NCBI GenBank assembly: GCA_008973525.1
Contig: WACJ01000516.1
Coordinates: 868,001 to 932,000 of the forward strand
Length of the DNA: 64,000 bases
Source: Stenopsyche tienmushanensis
Taxonomy: Eukaryota > Arthropoda > Insecta > Trichoptera > Stenopsychidae
Reading direction: 5' to 3'
Under the pieces are notes generated by a model. That model was not told where the DNA came from. It did no database searches and saw only the letters and a list, made by a program, of their open reading frames with translations. Shown piece by piece: positions 1 to 11,599 of the stretch. Positions within the stretch are counted from its first letter, which is position 1. Each line of letters starts with the position of its first letter. The translations under genes were made by a program, and so were the position numbers.

Positions 1-1694
1 AAATACTGAAACGATTGCTGATGAGAGGCTTATCCTGGCCACGTGCAGAAGGCAAATGAAAAACCACCACATTAACAATCCTCTCCCTAAAAAAGTTTCA
101 AATGAAGATCATCTACATCCAATAACTTAAGAAAAAATATATCATTGATAATTAGGGTTAAATATCTGTTGAATAACTTGGATAGGGCAGAATATTCAAA
201 TTGAGATTTATTATTTTTATTTGATTCAATTGTCTTGCACAAATTACTGGACAGTTTCTTGAACTGTGACTCAATACAAAATAACTTTGGAAAGTTAAAA
301 AAACAATAAAAATAGTAATCGATAACATTCAAACATATATCATTGCTTTTATAACAACATTAATAGGGAAAATATAATATCTACTGATAATGTTAAAATA
401 TGAATATTTTGCGTATTTCATTAAAATGAAGAAAAATGAGTTTGAATCAACGAGGAAAACTTACCTTAATACCACTATAAAATATTTCCATTGGAACGCA
501 TGACTTTTTGCTAATCTTGATACAATGTGTGTATGCTACGGGCTATTTTGATAACAAGATCAATAAAAATATAAATCAAAAAGATTTATTAAGATAATTT
601 ATAACATCGTTATATTCAAAACGACATGTTTATCAATTGATTTAATCCTGCATTTCATGTTAGAAAATTTCACAAATTTATAAAGAGCGCCATTTGGGCA
701 AAGGCAAACAAATCTTTTACATCAAATGGACATTATATCACAATGACGAATGATATAAAAAGAAGCCTTCCCAATACCGAAAGAGAACCACCAAAATGTA
801 TGCTTTTATGTATTCGATGGATTATTCAGAAACCAAATCATACATACAAAATACGTTTATAGCATGTATAAAAAGATATATTTTAAATCAATTGTAACCA
901 AATCGAAAGTATATTTTGTTATCCACCAAAAATGCTATTAAAAATTATAATATAAAGATTGACTGTTAGACTTTTCGAAAATTATTATAAATTATACGTT
1001 AATCATCTATCCAGACGTTAAGAGGTTTATCCATCTTTTCTATTATTACTCGTCGTGTATAATGTTGTATAATGGAGCATAATGTTACTATACCTAAATT
1101 CTCTAAATTTATTATACTGAAAAGTACAATTAATAATAAAAAATATGTACCAAATTCAAATTTATTGTGTGAAATCGAATATTTCAAGATAAGATTTAAA
1201 ATGCATTTGGGATTTATCAGCCAATCAAAATTTATCCCCGTAGCCCATCTACCCTTGGTAGCATTAATAATATAATTCGTCAATCTCCACCCTTGACAGA
1301 TTCTATCAACCAATTCTAATAAGATTTACAAATATTCCTCACTTTCGGTAAGCGTACCATGTTATCAGCATATCATATATTATTAGTTGTTTCTACTCCA
1401 ATGTTCGTATAATCTAATAAGACCTCAAGGTTTAAAGAATTTGTTGGCAATATACAGCTCAAGCCTTTTAATTTACATATCATAGCAGTGTATTAATTTA
1501 AATTAAATTAAAATAAATACTGTGTTAAAAGAGTAAATATTTAGTTCAGAGGCCTTTGTCTGCAAATATGTCAGCGCTCTCAGGTCTGTGGATGAAATTA
1601 AATTTTTCGACTGGAATTTTCAGCGCTGTGAGCTAATTTTAAGTACTGTGAACAAGAATGGTCAAGTCACCGCAAACACATTAAACCTCTAAAT
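1..1694. other. AT-rich stretch with no supported gene
   Basis: Only short open frames of random type (up to about 100 codons) are present, on both strands and overlapping each other. I see no splice-framed exon, RNA gene or recognisable repeat. If the receptor exon at 16549-17125 continues to the left, this may be intron, but that is inference. Confidence 0.5.
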
Positions 1695-1943
1695 TTACAA
1701 GAAAAACCTTTTAAGCCTGTCTTCATTTTCGCCACAATCGAAACTCTTTTTAATTGAGATACATCCGCACGTAGACACACACGTATCATGCCACGCTCCA
1801 GTAACATGATAATCCTTCACGTCCAAGTAGCCATTTAGCAAATTGATGGAATTTTCTCCATTTTCTGGCAAGGGTGGTGCGTGAATTTCGCAGAATGAAT
1901 TTTCCGTCTCTAGACACATTGCCTGGCATGACCATGGTGTCAA
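1695..1943 (-). other. Possible cysteine-rich exon or gene relic, unrecognised
   Basis: About 80 codons stay open on the minus strand in a patch with more GC than its surroundings. The product has seven cysteines, including a TCGC cluster, and mixed polar composition such as GYLDVKDYHVTGAWHDTC, unlike the Lys/Ile/Asn-rich chance frames nearby. An in-frame stop lies two codons upstream of the frame, so it would need an internal acceptor; AG sites exist inside it and a weak GT follows the lysine-rich end. I do not recognise the family. It could be an exon, a domesticated TE piece or chance. Confidence 0.2.
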
Positions 1944-2515
1944 TTTTCATTAACGGTCAACAAAACAACTCCGCAATATGATACTGACTACGTGATATGA
2001 TTTTATAATATTTGAAGCAAAAGTCACTTTCCAAAGCGTAATTGTTAAACTTATGTACGCCATACGTGTATGGATATTTTAACCCTTTATAAACGTATTT
2101 TCACGGACTGTAGTCATCGCTCCAATACATTTATGGAATACCAATGAAGCGACACGGTATGTAGCTTCAGTATTTTCGTAGGAGTATCAAAGCTAAATAA
2201 AAACGTCCCACACTTTTGTAACCATCTTGTATACGTTGTATCTGAAAGGTTACATTGATTGAATACCAACAGGAAAAGGAAATTTACGACTTTCAATATT
2301 ATAACGTATTTGCTTTGCCTGCCAATTCAAACAACTGATCATATTCCTATACAGCTTAAAATGTATTTACACTTTAGACAAAATTAGTATAAGATTTTAG
2401 TCGAAAAGATGCTATAAAATACTATAATAAAGTAGAACCAATCGTGTTACCTCCACAATTGATTGAATGTATTTCATATTGTTCCATTTTATAATGGAAT
2501 TTTTTAGCTAAAAGA

Positions 2516-2700
2516 TTGTGCTATGTGTTGTGTAATATATAATAAAATACTGGTATAGTGGTTACTTTATGCTACATATAAACACGCATACACAGTAGAA
2601 ATGACCCGATGCATGCGCATAGTGCAGCGGTTCCTAACCTGGGAGTAATTACCCCCTGAAGAGTAAAACAGCTATTCTTTGGGGGTAATAAAGCTATTAA
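2516..2700. repeat. LTR-like repeat fragment abutted by a hAT-like end
   Basis: Bases 2525-2624 closely match 31570-31690 (shared core ACTGGT-TAG-GGTT-CTTTATGCTAC, then an ACAC-rich stretch and GCATGCGC). At 2625 the similarity stops and a new sequence begins, CAGCGGTTCCTAACCTGGG, which has the look of a hAT terminal inverted repeat. I read this as the 5' half of an LTR-like repeat broken by a later hAT-type insertion. The other end of that insertion was not found. Confidence 0.4.
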
Positions 2701-4840
2701 TTTTTGATATGTAGATATAGTAATAAAATGACAGATGAGCGTCATGTGGCTTGCACTCTTCTAAGAAGTCTTTTGCTGTGTTCTAATCCTTTTCTAGCAA
2801 TCCTTCTCGCAAGTAGAAGGATGAAGGCACAAGGAGACGATTCAGTTGCAATTTACTCGAGTACTAATTTGTATGTTTTGCATCTGTAGCAGTATTTTAA
2901 GTGAAATAACTTCTATTTCTGTAAAAAAAAGCGCCTGCATAAAGAAGCATTTCTACAATGGGGTTTCACGAATATTGTTGACAGAAATATAGAAAAGCCT
3001 TAATGTGTTAAATGTAATAAAATTCTTGGTTCAATCGTATTTGAAAAATATCAATCTCAATTAACATTTTTTGATAATATCGTTTCAAAATGAATTCTTT
3101 TAAATTCCACTGGAATAGATCAGATATAACACTAACTTGAAACTTTTCACTCTGTTCATTGTTAAAATAATTACCATATCAATAATTTTGGAAGATCAGA
3201 AGTATTAAGTTTTGACCCAGATTTAGTCTATTTTACAGATTTAAAAAAGTAAATTCTGAGATTAATAAAGTCAAGCATGCTCATTTTTGAGTGATAAATT
3301 TGCAACAATTATTAAAATATTATTTGAAAGACAATGATAATTTCATCATTTACTCATAAATCCTGTCTTACCTAAAAGAAACATATAAAAATTCAAAAAC
3401 AGTGTCTTATAAACATCGCTTACGTTTGATAAGAGATATATCATCATAAAAAGAAGACAAAGCATTTTTATTGATCGGTTATCAATATTTTCAACAAACG
3501 AATTTTCAAAATCGCCATCGGAAAATGGAAGTACCTCCATTGTGAATCACTGACTTAGAAGAAGGGTCAACTTCTATCTGGGATCAAATCGTGTTCAATT
3601 TTTCGAAAGCTAACCCAAATGTATATGAGTAGCTTACATATTGTGATACATCCATTGGTAGCGGAGGTAATTTAAAACGGCCTGGATTTGCAGGATCAAC
3701 ATATAAAGTTACTATACGTATCTCTTCCGAATGAACGATGACATGCCGAAATTTTGTTACTCTGCGGTTAAAATTTTAAAATCGTATTGATAGGACAAGA
3801 ATGGACTCTATCGAAGAAAATGGAGAAAGTAGAACGGGCAATAATGGCTTCCTTCACCGCTGCGAACTGGCGAATAAAAAAGGAAGCCTGCAGGATATCC
3901 GGAAACCAACATGCCTGGATACTTTTAAAATTAGTCTTATTAAGGTCAAAAAATTCCTGCATTCAAAATGCTATTATGATAGACTTATTATGTTAGCCCC
4001 AAAAGTGGAGGTCTTTTGATAAATTGTTATTGTTCGATAATATATTTTTATGCTTCATTTCAACGCCCATTTTTTTCTTTCAAAGGGTATTTACAAGGAT
4101 ATTTTTTTTAATTATATTCAAGTTTTAGAACAAAATACATTTAGCATGACTTCATAACAAATACATACTAAATATATATTTTATATATGATTGATCTAAA
4201 TACGATACCAGAAAGAATATAAGCCTTATTGCAAAAATGTTTGATATTATGTGAAATGAATTTATAATAATTGTATTTTGGACTAAATGTTTTTGATTCA
4301 GAAAATGATGTCACTGAAATACGCATATTTTTTGTAGAGTTAAAAAAATATGACAGAGCTTTTCATTGACCTTTTCCCATTATTTTTGTCGTAGTATAAT
4401 ACGTTTAAGAGAAATCCCTAGTCATGAAATCTACCAAATAAATTCAATTTAGGATCAAAAGGATTGTGAGCAACAAAAAGTAATTACAATAGAATAAAGT
4501 TTCCCGAATAAATGTTCAACGTCGGAAATAGCCGATAAAAACACAACAAAAAATCAAAGCATTTTATCGAATAAAAACATCGTATAATCGAATAATACCC
4601 TATATTTCATAGGCTATTTGGAGATATTAGATTTTATTTTATACATAAAAATAAGCATTCAACTCGGTTGTAGCGAGCATAAAAAAGCTAATGTCAATTA
4701 TAAGTAGAACCCAAAATGGTTTTCGTTTTATTGGTTAACCGTTTTTGGGAATTAGTTGCACTTTTGCGCTCTTTCGGTAACTATACTCATCAATAATAAA
4801 TTGCAATTTTTAAAACTCAAATTTAACAACCCAATTTACA
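2701..4840. other. No supported gene
   Basis: The stretch holds only short overlapping open frames on both strands (for example about 70 codons at 3787-4019), none with recognisable domains or good splice borders. The slightly GC-richer patch around 3660-3960 could not be assigned. Confidence 0.5.
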
Positions 4841-5340
4841 ATGGATCAATTTTCGCGCAGTGAAGAGTTTATTCTAAATTTAATGCTTTATCATTTTCTC
4901 AAAAAAGAGACTGCAACGCGCGCTATTAAAAATATTTGCTATATACTGGGCGATATTTTAAGTATTCGGAAATGTTAAAATTGGTTCCAAAAATTTCGAA
5001 TTGGAAATTTTCAATTTTAAACGCTTAAACCTGGACAAACAATAAATACTTATTGTGAACAATTAGACCGTTTAGTAGAGGAAATACTACAAAAACGACC
5101 CTATCTAGTGCTTCGAAGACAAGAGTTATTACAGCATGAAAATGCTCGCCCCCCTTATGACGAAAATAACGCGGCAAAAAGTAAAGTTTTGGATGGAAGA
5201 CAATTTGACATCTTCCTTATTCTCTAGACATCGTTCTGTCGGATTTCCATCGTTTTAAATTTATGCAGCATAAATTGGATGGAAAAAAATACAAAACAAA
5301 CGATGAGGTCCTGGGATAGTACTCCTTTAGGGGTTATGGC
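4841..5340 (+). mobile_element. Decayed, internally deleted mariner transposase
   Basis: From the ATG at 4841 the reading gives a mariner-type N-terminal helix-turn-helix region (MDQFSRSEEFILNLMLYHF, later WFQKFRIGNFQF). It then jumps to the region before the third catalytic residue (YCEQLDRLVEEILQKRPYL, then LLQHENARP), where the usual HDNARPH has become HENARP. A shifted frame near 5280 continues with LDGKKYKTNDEV, the typical mariner end. Stops and frameshifts break the frame and the middle, including the first catalytic Asp, is missing. It is a dead relic. Family assignment is firm; lineage within mariner is not. Confidence 0.75.
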
Positions 5341-6724
5341 GCCATTACATACACAATAAAACATTATTGTTAGCACTTTGCGTGTTTGTTTTGCCAATAC
5401 CGATTTATCGTTGTGCGGCGCTAAGAACGTTAATTGAAATTTTGAAAATTGCCAAAAGCTATATCATTTTAAATTGGCAATATGCAAAAGGTTTCGAGTA
5501 CAGTTTCCGACATAAAGAAATATTTATGTTCATTGGCTGATGAAGTCGTGTATGAGTGCCAGAGACAGTTTTCATCAAATTGTATCGACATCGATGGCAC
5601 AAGTTTAATAAACATTTGCGCCCTGGGGAAATGTTAAGTGCTTTGGCGCCACCAGAGCAACTCGTAACATTTCCTTGAAATTGGGGTTGTCAACACCTGA
5701 CTGATCACGTGACAGCCCGTAACACTTTACAATCGCATTCATCACACCCAATTACCGACTGCGTGAACATACAACCTTCATCCGATACGCAGGAAAACCG
5801 CGGGGTGTTTAATGGCAGATAGCTTTATTTATATTCGATGAGATATGCGGGGTTTTCGTTTGATTACGTGCACGAAGCAGTTCCATGCTAATTTTCAGAG
5901 ACGCTCATTTTGAGCATGGGAATGAGACAACCATTCGTGGTTTCGATACAGAACTTGCCTTAATTTATCAGTTGAAACTTAAAATATCAGATATATTAAT
6001 GGTTTGAGAGCCAAACGTCTTGTACAGCGGCGCAAATTGTATCGAATCGATATCTCTGATGCTGTTGCTTGATGAACTGCCTAAATCAGGCAGACGATTT
6101 TGGAAATTCTACCTCGTTAAATTAATAAATTGAGGGGATGAAAATCGCAATTTTTTGAAAGTACTGTTGCCCATTTAATCAAACTGAATAAATAAGCAGG
6201 TCTCCGCAATAATTCAGCTGACTTTTATTAATTAATAATCTTCTTGAACAATGGAAGTAAATCGGGTCGTTCAAACACGAGTCTCGGTACAAAAGTAATT
6301 TTACGGTATTAATTCAACTGTCCAAACTTTTTTTATTGCGAGTAGTTATTCAACGTTTGTGTGTAATTGGAGTTTAAAGATAACTTAAGGACGTTTATGC
6401 CACATAAATACTTTCAATGACTTAATATTTTTACTGACAAAAACTTTCGCTCTTAATACGACTCAAATAGCAGAAAAAATTTAAAAGCATTTTACAAGAA
6501 AAATGTTGCAATAAGTCATTATATATAAGCGCATCGCCTTTCTATTTGTCTTTGTGCGTCCATGGGAACGCTTTAAAGTGATTGAAGCAAACGAAACAAA
6601 AAATACAAACTCATACGGAGATTTTTGAATCTGAACAAGTAAAAGAGCAATAGAAAATTCAAAAATAATCTGATGTGTTAAATAAGATTTTAATCAAACA
6701 ATCAAGAAACTTATATATAAGCTT
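5341..6724. other. No supported gene
   Basis: A GC-richer patch around 5520-5900 has no long open frame and no domain I can recognise. It may be more TE debris adjoining the mariner relic. Confidence 0.45.
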
Positions 6725-7212
6725 GATTGTCGACCGAATCTCAATTAACCGGATTGTTCAAAATAAAACAAAAATATATAATTTGCACGTGATGAATTAT
6801 ATCCACTTTTGCTCACGTACGTGATGGATTATAAAGTATTTATATGTGGTTCATATAAAGACGATCAACTGGACAGCCAATATTTGGTCCATTATTGTGT
6901 GAAGAAGCAATATTTTCCAAAGCAAAATTAAATGGATATACCACCTTCAAAACAAGTTCGGGCTGGTTTGATTAATTTAAAGGATGATATGCTATCAGGG
7001 TACTTTAAATTCATAGGGAAAAGCTTTCTGCTGACATACCTTCAGTAAACACATTTATTGCCTAGTGTATGTAAATCCAGGTAAATAAAAATTATTTATA
7101 CTTTCCCTGCCTTTCTCTGTCAATTATAATTGTTTTCGATTATCCGGATTATTATTATCCGGACTACTTTCATCTCCAATTAGTCCGAATAATCGAGGTT
7201 CTACTGTAACTT
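6725..7212. mobile_element. Tigger/pogo-type non-autonomous relic
   Basis: The right end, read on the minus strand from about 7210, is AGTAGAACCTCGATTATTCG followed by a second ATTATCCGGATAATCG block, the usual Tigger/pogo terminal sequence. The left side near 6735 carries the partner, CTCAATTAACCGG, and the ACGTGATGAATT block after it recurs in the element at 62143-62556. No transposase reading survives in between. The left border is approximate. Confidence 0.55.
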
Positions 7213-7470
7213 GAAATACTTGGAATGTGAAAGATCATTGGGGCGAATCCAATTTTCATTCTTATTATGGAATACTTTAGGAATTTCACGTATGGTTGAA
7301 TTGACATAAAACCTTTTAAATAAGATTTCCTTAATTAATGAAGGGATATTTGAGTGATAAACAGCTCTTTAGCTTTATCAATTGTCTTAGTATTACTTTT
7401 TCAAGACTAGGATAAATAAAAATAAGTTGTTCTCTAACGTAGTTATATTCATTTTGATGTAAAGGTCTTT

Positions 7471-7545
7471 AACAACATGAATTTGAGTCCGATCCTTTAT
7501 GATAAGAGCTCAGAAATTAACCCACTATACTAACTTCTTCTAATG
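7471..7545 (-). mobile_element. tRNA-derived SINE fragment
   Basis: Read on the minus strand, the segment has an A-box-like start (TTAGTATAGTGGGTTAA), then GAGCTCTTATCATAAAGG, then a B-box-like GACTCAAATTC. The order and spacing match the fuller copy at 60940-61092. Only the tRNA-like head is clear here. Confidence 0.5.
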
Positions 7546-7784
7546 GTGCCAAAAAATAGGCGATCCACAAAGAAGACTTCTCTAAAGAAAAGATTATGTT
7601 TGCGTTCCGCTTATGATTAAATTAAGATGATATGAATAAAAAAATAAGTTGAAAAATATCATTGAACAGTCTTTATTATTTTAAAATTATATTTGAACAT
7701 ATACGAATTTATTAATTTCATAAGTATTAATTTTTTTATGTTATAATTAAGAAATTAGGATAAGTCTAGATAGAGACAATTAAT

Positions 7785-7915
7785 TGGAATTATTACTATT
7801 TTCAATCTTACAAATTTGTTGATACGATGGTTTTTAGTCTACAATCTGAATTTGAGCCCAAACCTTTATATCATAACAAAAGCTCAGAATATACCCCACT
7901 TTATCGACTATTGGT
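7785..7915 (-). mobile_element. tRNA-derived SINE copy
   Basis: The minus strand reads GATAAAGTGGGGTATATTC (A-box side), GAGCTTTTGTTATGATATAA, GGTTTGGGCTCAAATTC (B box), AGATTGTAGAC, then the body with an ACAAATTTGT stretch. It is the same family as the copies at 7471, 15112, 26850 and 60940. Confidence 0.5.
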
Positions 7916-7924
7916 CCTAAGAGA

Positions 7925-10239
7925 GTGTATAAATATAATATTTCCAATGTAATTCAATAATAATTGGAAGCATTTTCACATGTTTATCGATAATAACATT
8001 CTTTTTTTACAATAATAAGAATTCAATCCAACGTTTGTTCTCTTCATAGAGTTGCCATTTGATTGAGGAGTCAGTATTAAATTGATTCAAAAGATAAATT
8101 ATTATCCTTTCTGTATTTGCTCTAGTGTCATTGAGTCTCACTCGAGGGATAGAAAGCTATGAAAGCGTATTTTGATATTTAAAGAGGATACACAAACAAC
8201 TCTATATAAATAAATACCTGCTTCTGTTTATTATGTTCCAGGGTGAAAATCGATTTTTTGCCTCCTTCGCATTACTCTGCACTTACGAAAGACGAACGTG
8301 AGGAATATAGAAAAAAAAATGTAAGGCAATATATGCAAATTTGAATTTTTCAGCCGAAAGAGATTTGCGTGAAAATTTAATTCGGTGCCTAATGTTGAAG
8401 CCGAATATGTGGAATGTAAAAATGTGACGAATAGAATAAACCCTTAGTGTATTTAACTGGAAGGCTTTAATGGGTACATTTGAAGTGGTTGAATATGCGC
8501 TTGAGAAATTAATTCTCGTAAAATACTATTTTTATTTAATTCCAATGCATTCTGAGTTAACAGGTTTTTAATAAAGTATCATCAAAATTCAGCAAATCCG
8601 TGAAAGAATTTTAATTCAAAAAAATGATAATTCTAATTGAATTTACGGTTGTCATCTTTGAAGGTTTCGAAGTGACAGGACGACATTTCAACATTGTGAT
8701 ATTGTGTCCAGACTTTTTATAAAAGTTCCACCAAAGATAATAAGGTATCTCTATTATATAATAACCGTATGCCTATTTTTAAAATTTGGAATAAGTCAAT
8801 TGTGTATTTTGCAATATAACGGTGTATTCGCATTAAAAAAAACCCAATCAGAAAATATTCGCAAGATATAAATCTAAAGTGCTTTGTTTAATTACTATTG
8901 CCTCGTAGTTGTTCCTAATGAAAAGGTTTTTAATGACCTCAAAATTAAAACAGCAATGAAGGCATTCAAAAACTTCACCACTAAACTAGACTTATCAGAC
9001 ATCCAAAGGTGTTAGCTGAAGAATTATTGAGTACCCATAGTGTAAAATAGACCAATACGATCCACATCATTTGAAGTGCTAAAGGCTATTTAAAGCTGAA
9101 ATGTCGTATTGTATTAAGTAAATTATCTTTTAAAAAATATATGGAGCCAAATATTTAAAAAATGTAACACTTTAATTAATCAATTTTATTTAATATACGA
9201 GCTTAAAACATTACCCAACGATACATAAATTGTGTCATTTAGTCTTTATATTTCATCTCTTTTTATATGTCTGATGGTAATGATCCCTTTGATTTAACCA
9301 CCCCTTAAAATAAATGTATGCCCATTTTGAAATATATCTTTATTTACGCAGATTAATAATTGGTTTTTACTACTAAAAAAATGTTTTGCTTGATATATTT
9401 TTATTATGCGCGATCAAATATATGTCTGTCTGTCCATGCGTTATTCAATCCCTTTGATTAATTTAAAGCAAAATTCATTTGGCTACATTTTGAGATCCTC
9501 TTTAACATAAACTATACATTAAAGATGCGCTATACTTATCTTTATTTTAGGAAATTTCCTTCCTAGTATCATATCAAATGTCTAAATAAAATATGAGTTT
9601 TAGCGCATAATTTTGGACCCCCCTTAATTACCAAATAAAAGTTGAAACTCGGTATTTCCGCACGAAATAATGAATGAGTTTATTTATAGGCAATTACACG
9701 TGAATGTGGTAGGCTTTTCCGTGAATTACGAATATAATAGAGTGGAAACGCGCTAGCGATTTTCCGGAAAAGCGGAGATACATGACCGATACGGACCTGT
9801 ACTTCCGGCACAATTTATGTTCGTGATGTGCGTCCGATGAATCGATTGTCGGATAAGGCTTTTGAGGAGTGCCAAACTTAATGCCTTCAGGGTATTTACA
9901 CAACCTTGTCTGTAAATTGCAGATGCAGAAGCCTTTAATTAACATCTATATGAATAATGCATGCATTTGGTGAGGAATACTAGGGACATTAATTTAAGAT
10001 CGAACTGGGAATAGTTTTTGCAAGTGATATGTTGCGAAAATGATACAATTTGAATTCAAGATCTATAAAATCGCTTCAACCTTGCTATTTAATTTTAAAA
10101 TATTTTTTGGAGAAAATCATCGTTTGGTGAGCTAAAGATAGTTGGGTTTTTGTTTGAAGAATTTTTTTTATAAATACTTATCTGCATTTATCGAGGTTAA
10201 TATTTCATATATATTAATTGCAACATCGTTCAAACAAAT
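7925..10239. other. No supported gene; one GC-richer island
   Basis: This is mostly AT-rich sequence with no assignable frame. The island at 9694-9945 stands out for CG-containing words and an open minus frame of about 80 codons with CRKYRSVSVMYLRFSG. No domain is recognised and no clean splice pair frames it. Confidence 0.4.
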
Positions 10240-10433
10240 TACAGTCAATCCTTCTATAGTGTCCACTTCTATAGATTTTTTTCCTATAACGTTTGTGGCT
10301 GTCTTTTCAATGAGGAAAGGTAAAATACTAATAATATAATAAAATAATTTAAAATATAAAAATGCCTATCTTTCTATAGCATTATTTTCTATAACAAGGT
10401 CTCTATCTCGATGATATAGAAGAGTTGACCGTA
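10240..10433. mobile_element. Short TA-flanked MITE
   Basis: The ends are inverted copies: TACAGTCAATCCTTCTATA on the left, and TACGGTCAACTCTTCTATA when the right end is read on the minus strand (16 of 19 identical). The unit is 194 bp, non-coding, and ends in TA at both sides, as expected for a Tc1/mariner-type or pogo-type MITE. Confidence 0.65.
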
Positions 10434-10919
10434 TTATACAGTAAATAAGCCTATATGATATTTGGCATTCACTGCGATTCCAAGCATGATCCAAACAGGT
10501 TCTCGCTTTCTCATGATCATAAATTGTTTTAAAGATAGTTTTCATTTTATTTTGGCATTCACTTAACGAACGAAATTAAACTAAATATATTTATTTCTTG
10601 ATGTTAATATAAGATTCGGCGCGAAGATTTTTTTGAGGATTTAAAATTTTAACAAGATATTTTTCCTTGTCTACTGCATCATCTTCTCCCATCTTATCCT
10701 TCAATATTTAATGATACAAGATCTTAATTGAATATACCAAGTATTAGGAGATCATTATCTACATACATTTACATACATTCCAAAGTCAATATAGGAGCTA
10801 ATTATCAACTGCTTCCAGCTACATTTACATCATTAATAATAAATATCGAGATGCTATAATCACAAGACATGTCTTTTTAAGAATGCTTATATAGTAATGA
10901 ATATATTTAAGTGAAATTA

Positions 10920-11570
10920 TCCATATAGGTAAATGATTATTATTCAAAATTCGATCTCATCTCACAAAAATAGTACGATTGTAGAAGTCTGGGAATTGTG
11001 TAGGCAAATTCATGATTTTTCAAAATACTGGATCATTATTTTTGCCTTAAGTCATTGGTATTGAATGTTTAAGTATATTTGGAATCATTATCTTGCTGTT
11101 TATTTTCCATCATTTTTTAATTAAATTCCAATCTTTTCAGCTCCAATGCAATTCCACACTATCTTTTTATTTATTTTTGTATTGAATTGAAGACACTGTA
11201 CATACTTTTGAAGCATGTTTTGATTTTTTTCGGCCAAAAAACTCCACCATAAGACATTTTCCAATCATGAATTGGATTTCTTAGGTGCTATGCATCCATA
11301 AAATTTATATGAATAAGATGAATATAGAATCATAAGATGAAAATTGTCTTTGGATATTTGGGCGATTATTTTCGTTATTAGTATTAAATTTTGGACGCCC
11401 TGGGCTTTTTTGTTGGTTTGATAGGCGTTTCCAAACTTATTGTCGGTAGTACATATCTTAATATATGGGACTTAATAACCGGGCTAATTAATTGTCGTTG
11501 GTTTATGCCCAACAAGGATAAATTGATTTTCCAGGTTGCATCAAGATCGATATTTTCTGCCTATTTAAAT
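10920..11570 (-). mobile_element. Tc1-like transposase relic
   Basis: Read on the minus strand, the head near 11400-11470 gives SLETPIKPTKKPRASK, corresponding to the HTH linker GS-x-x-x-x-P-x-GRPR of Tc1 transposases. At 11073-11098 the frame reads QQDNDSKYT, the Tc1 catalytic motif usually QQDNDPKHT. A shifted frame follows with LPTQFPDFYN, matching W-x-x-QSPDLNP. Stops and frameshifts occur throughout. It is a dead full-span copy; exact ends are not defined. Confidence 0.65.
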
Positions 11571-11599
11571 TGTATATTATAATATGCAACATCAACGGG

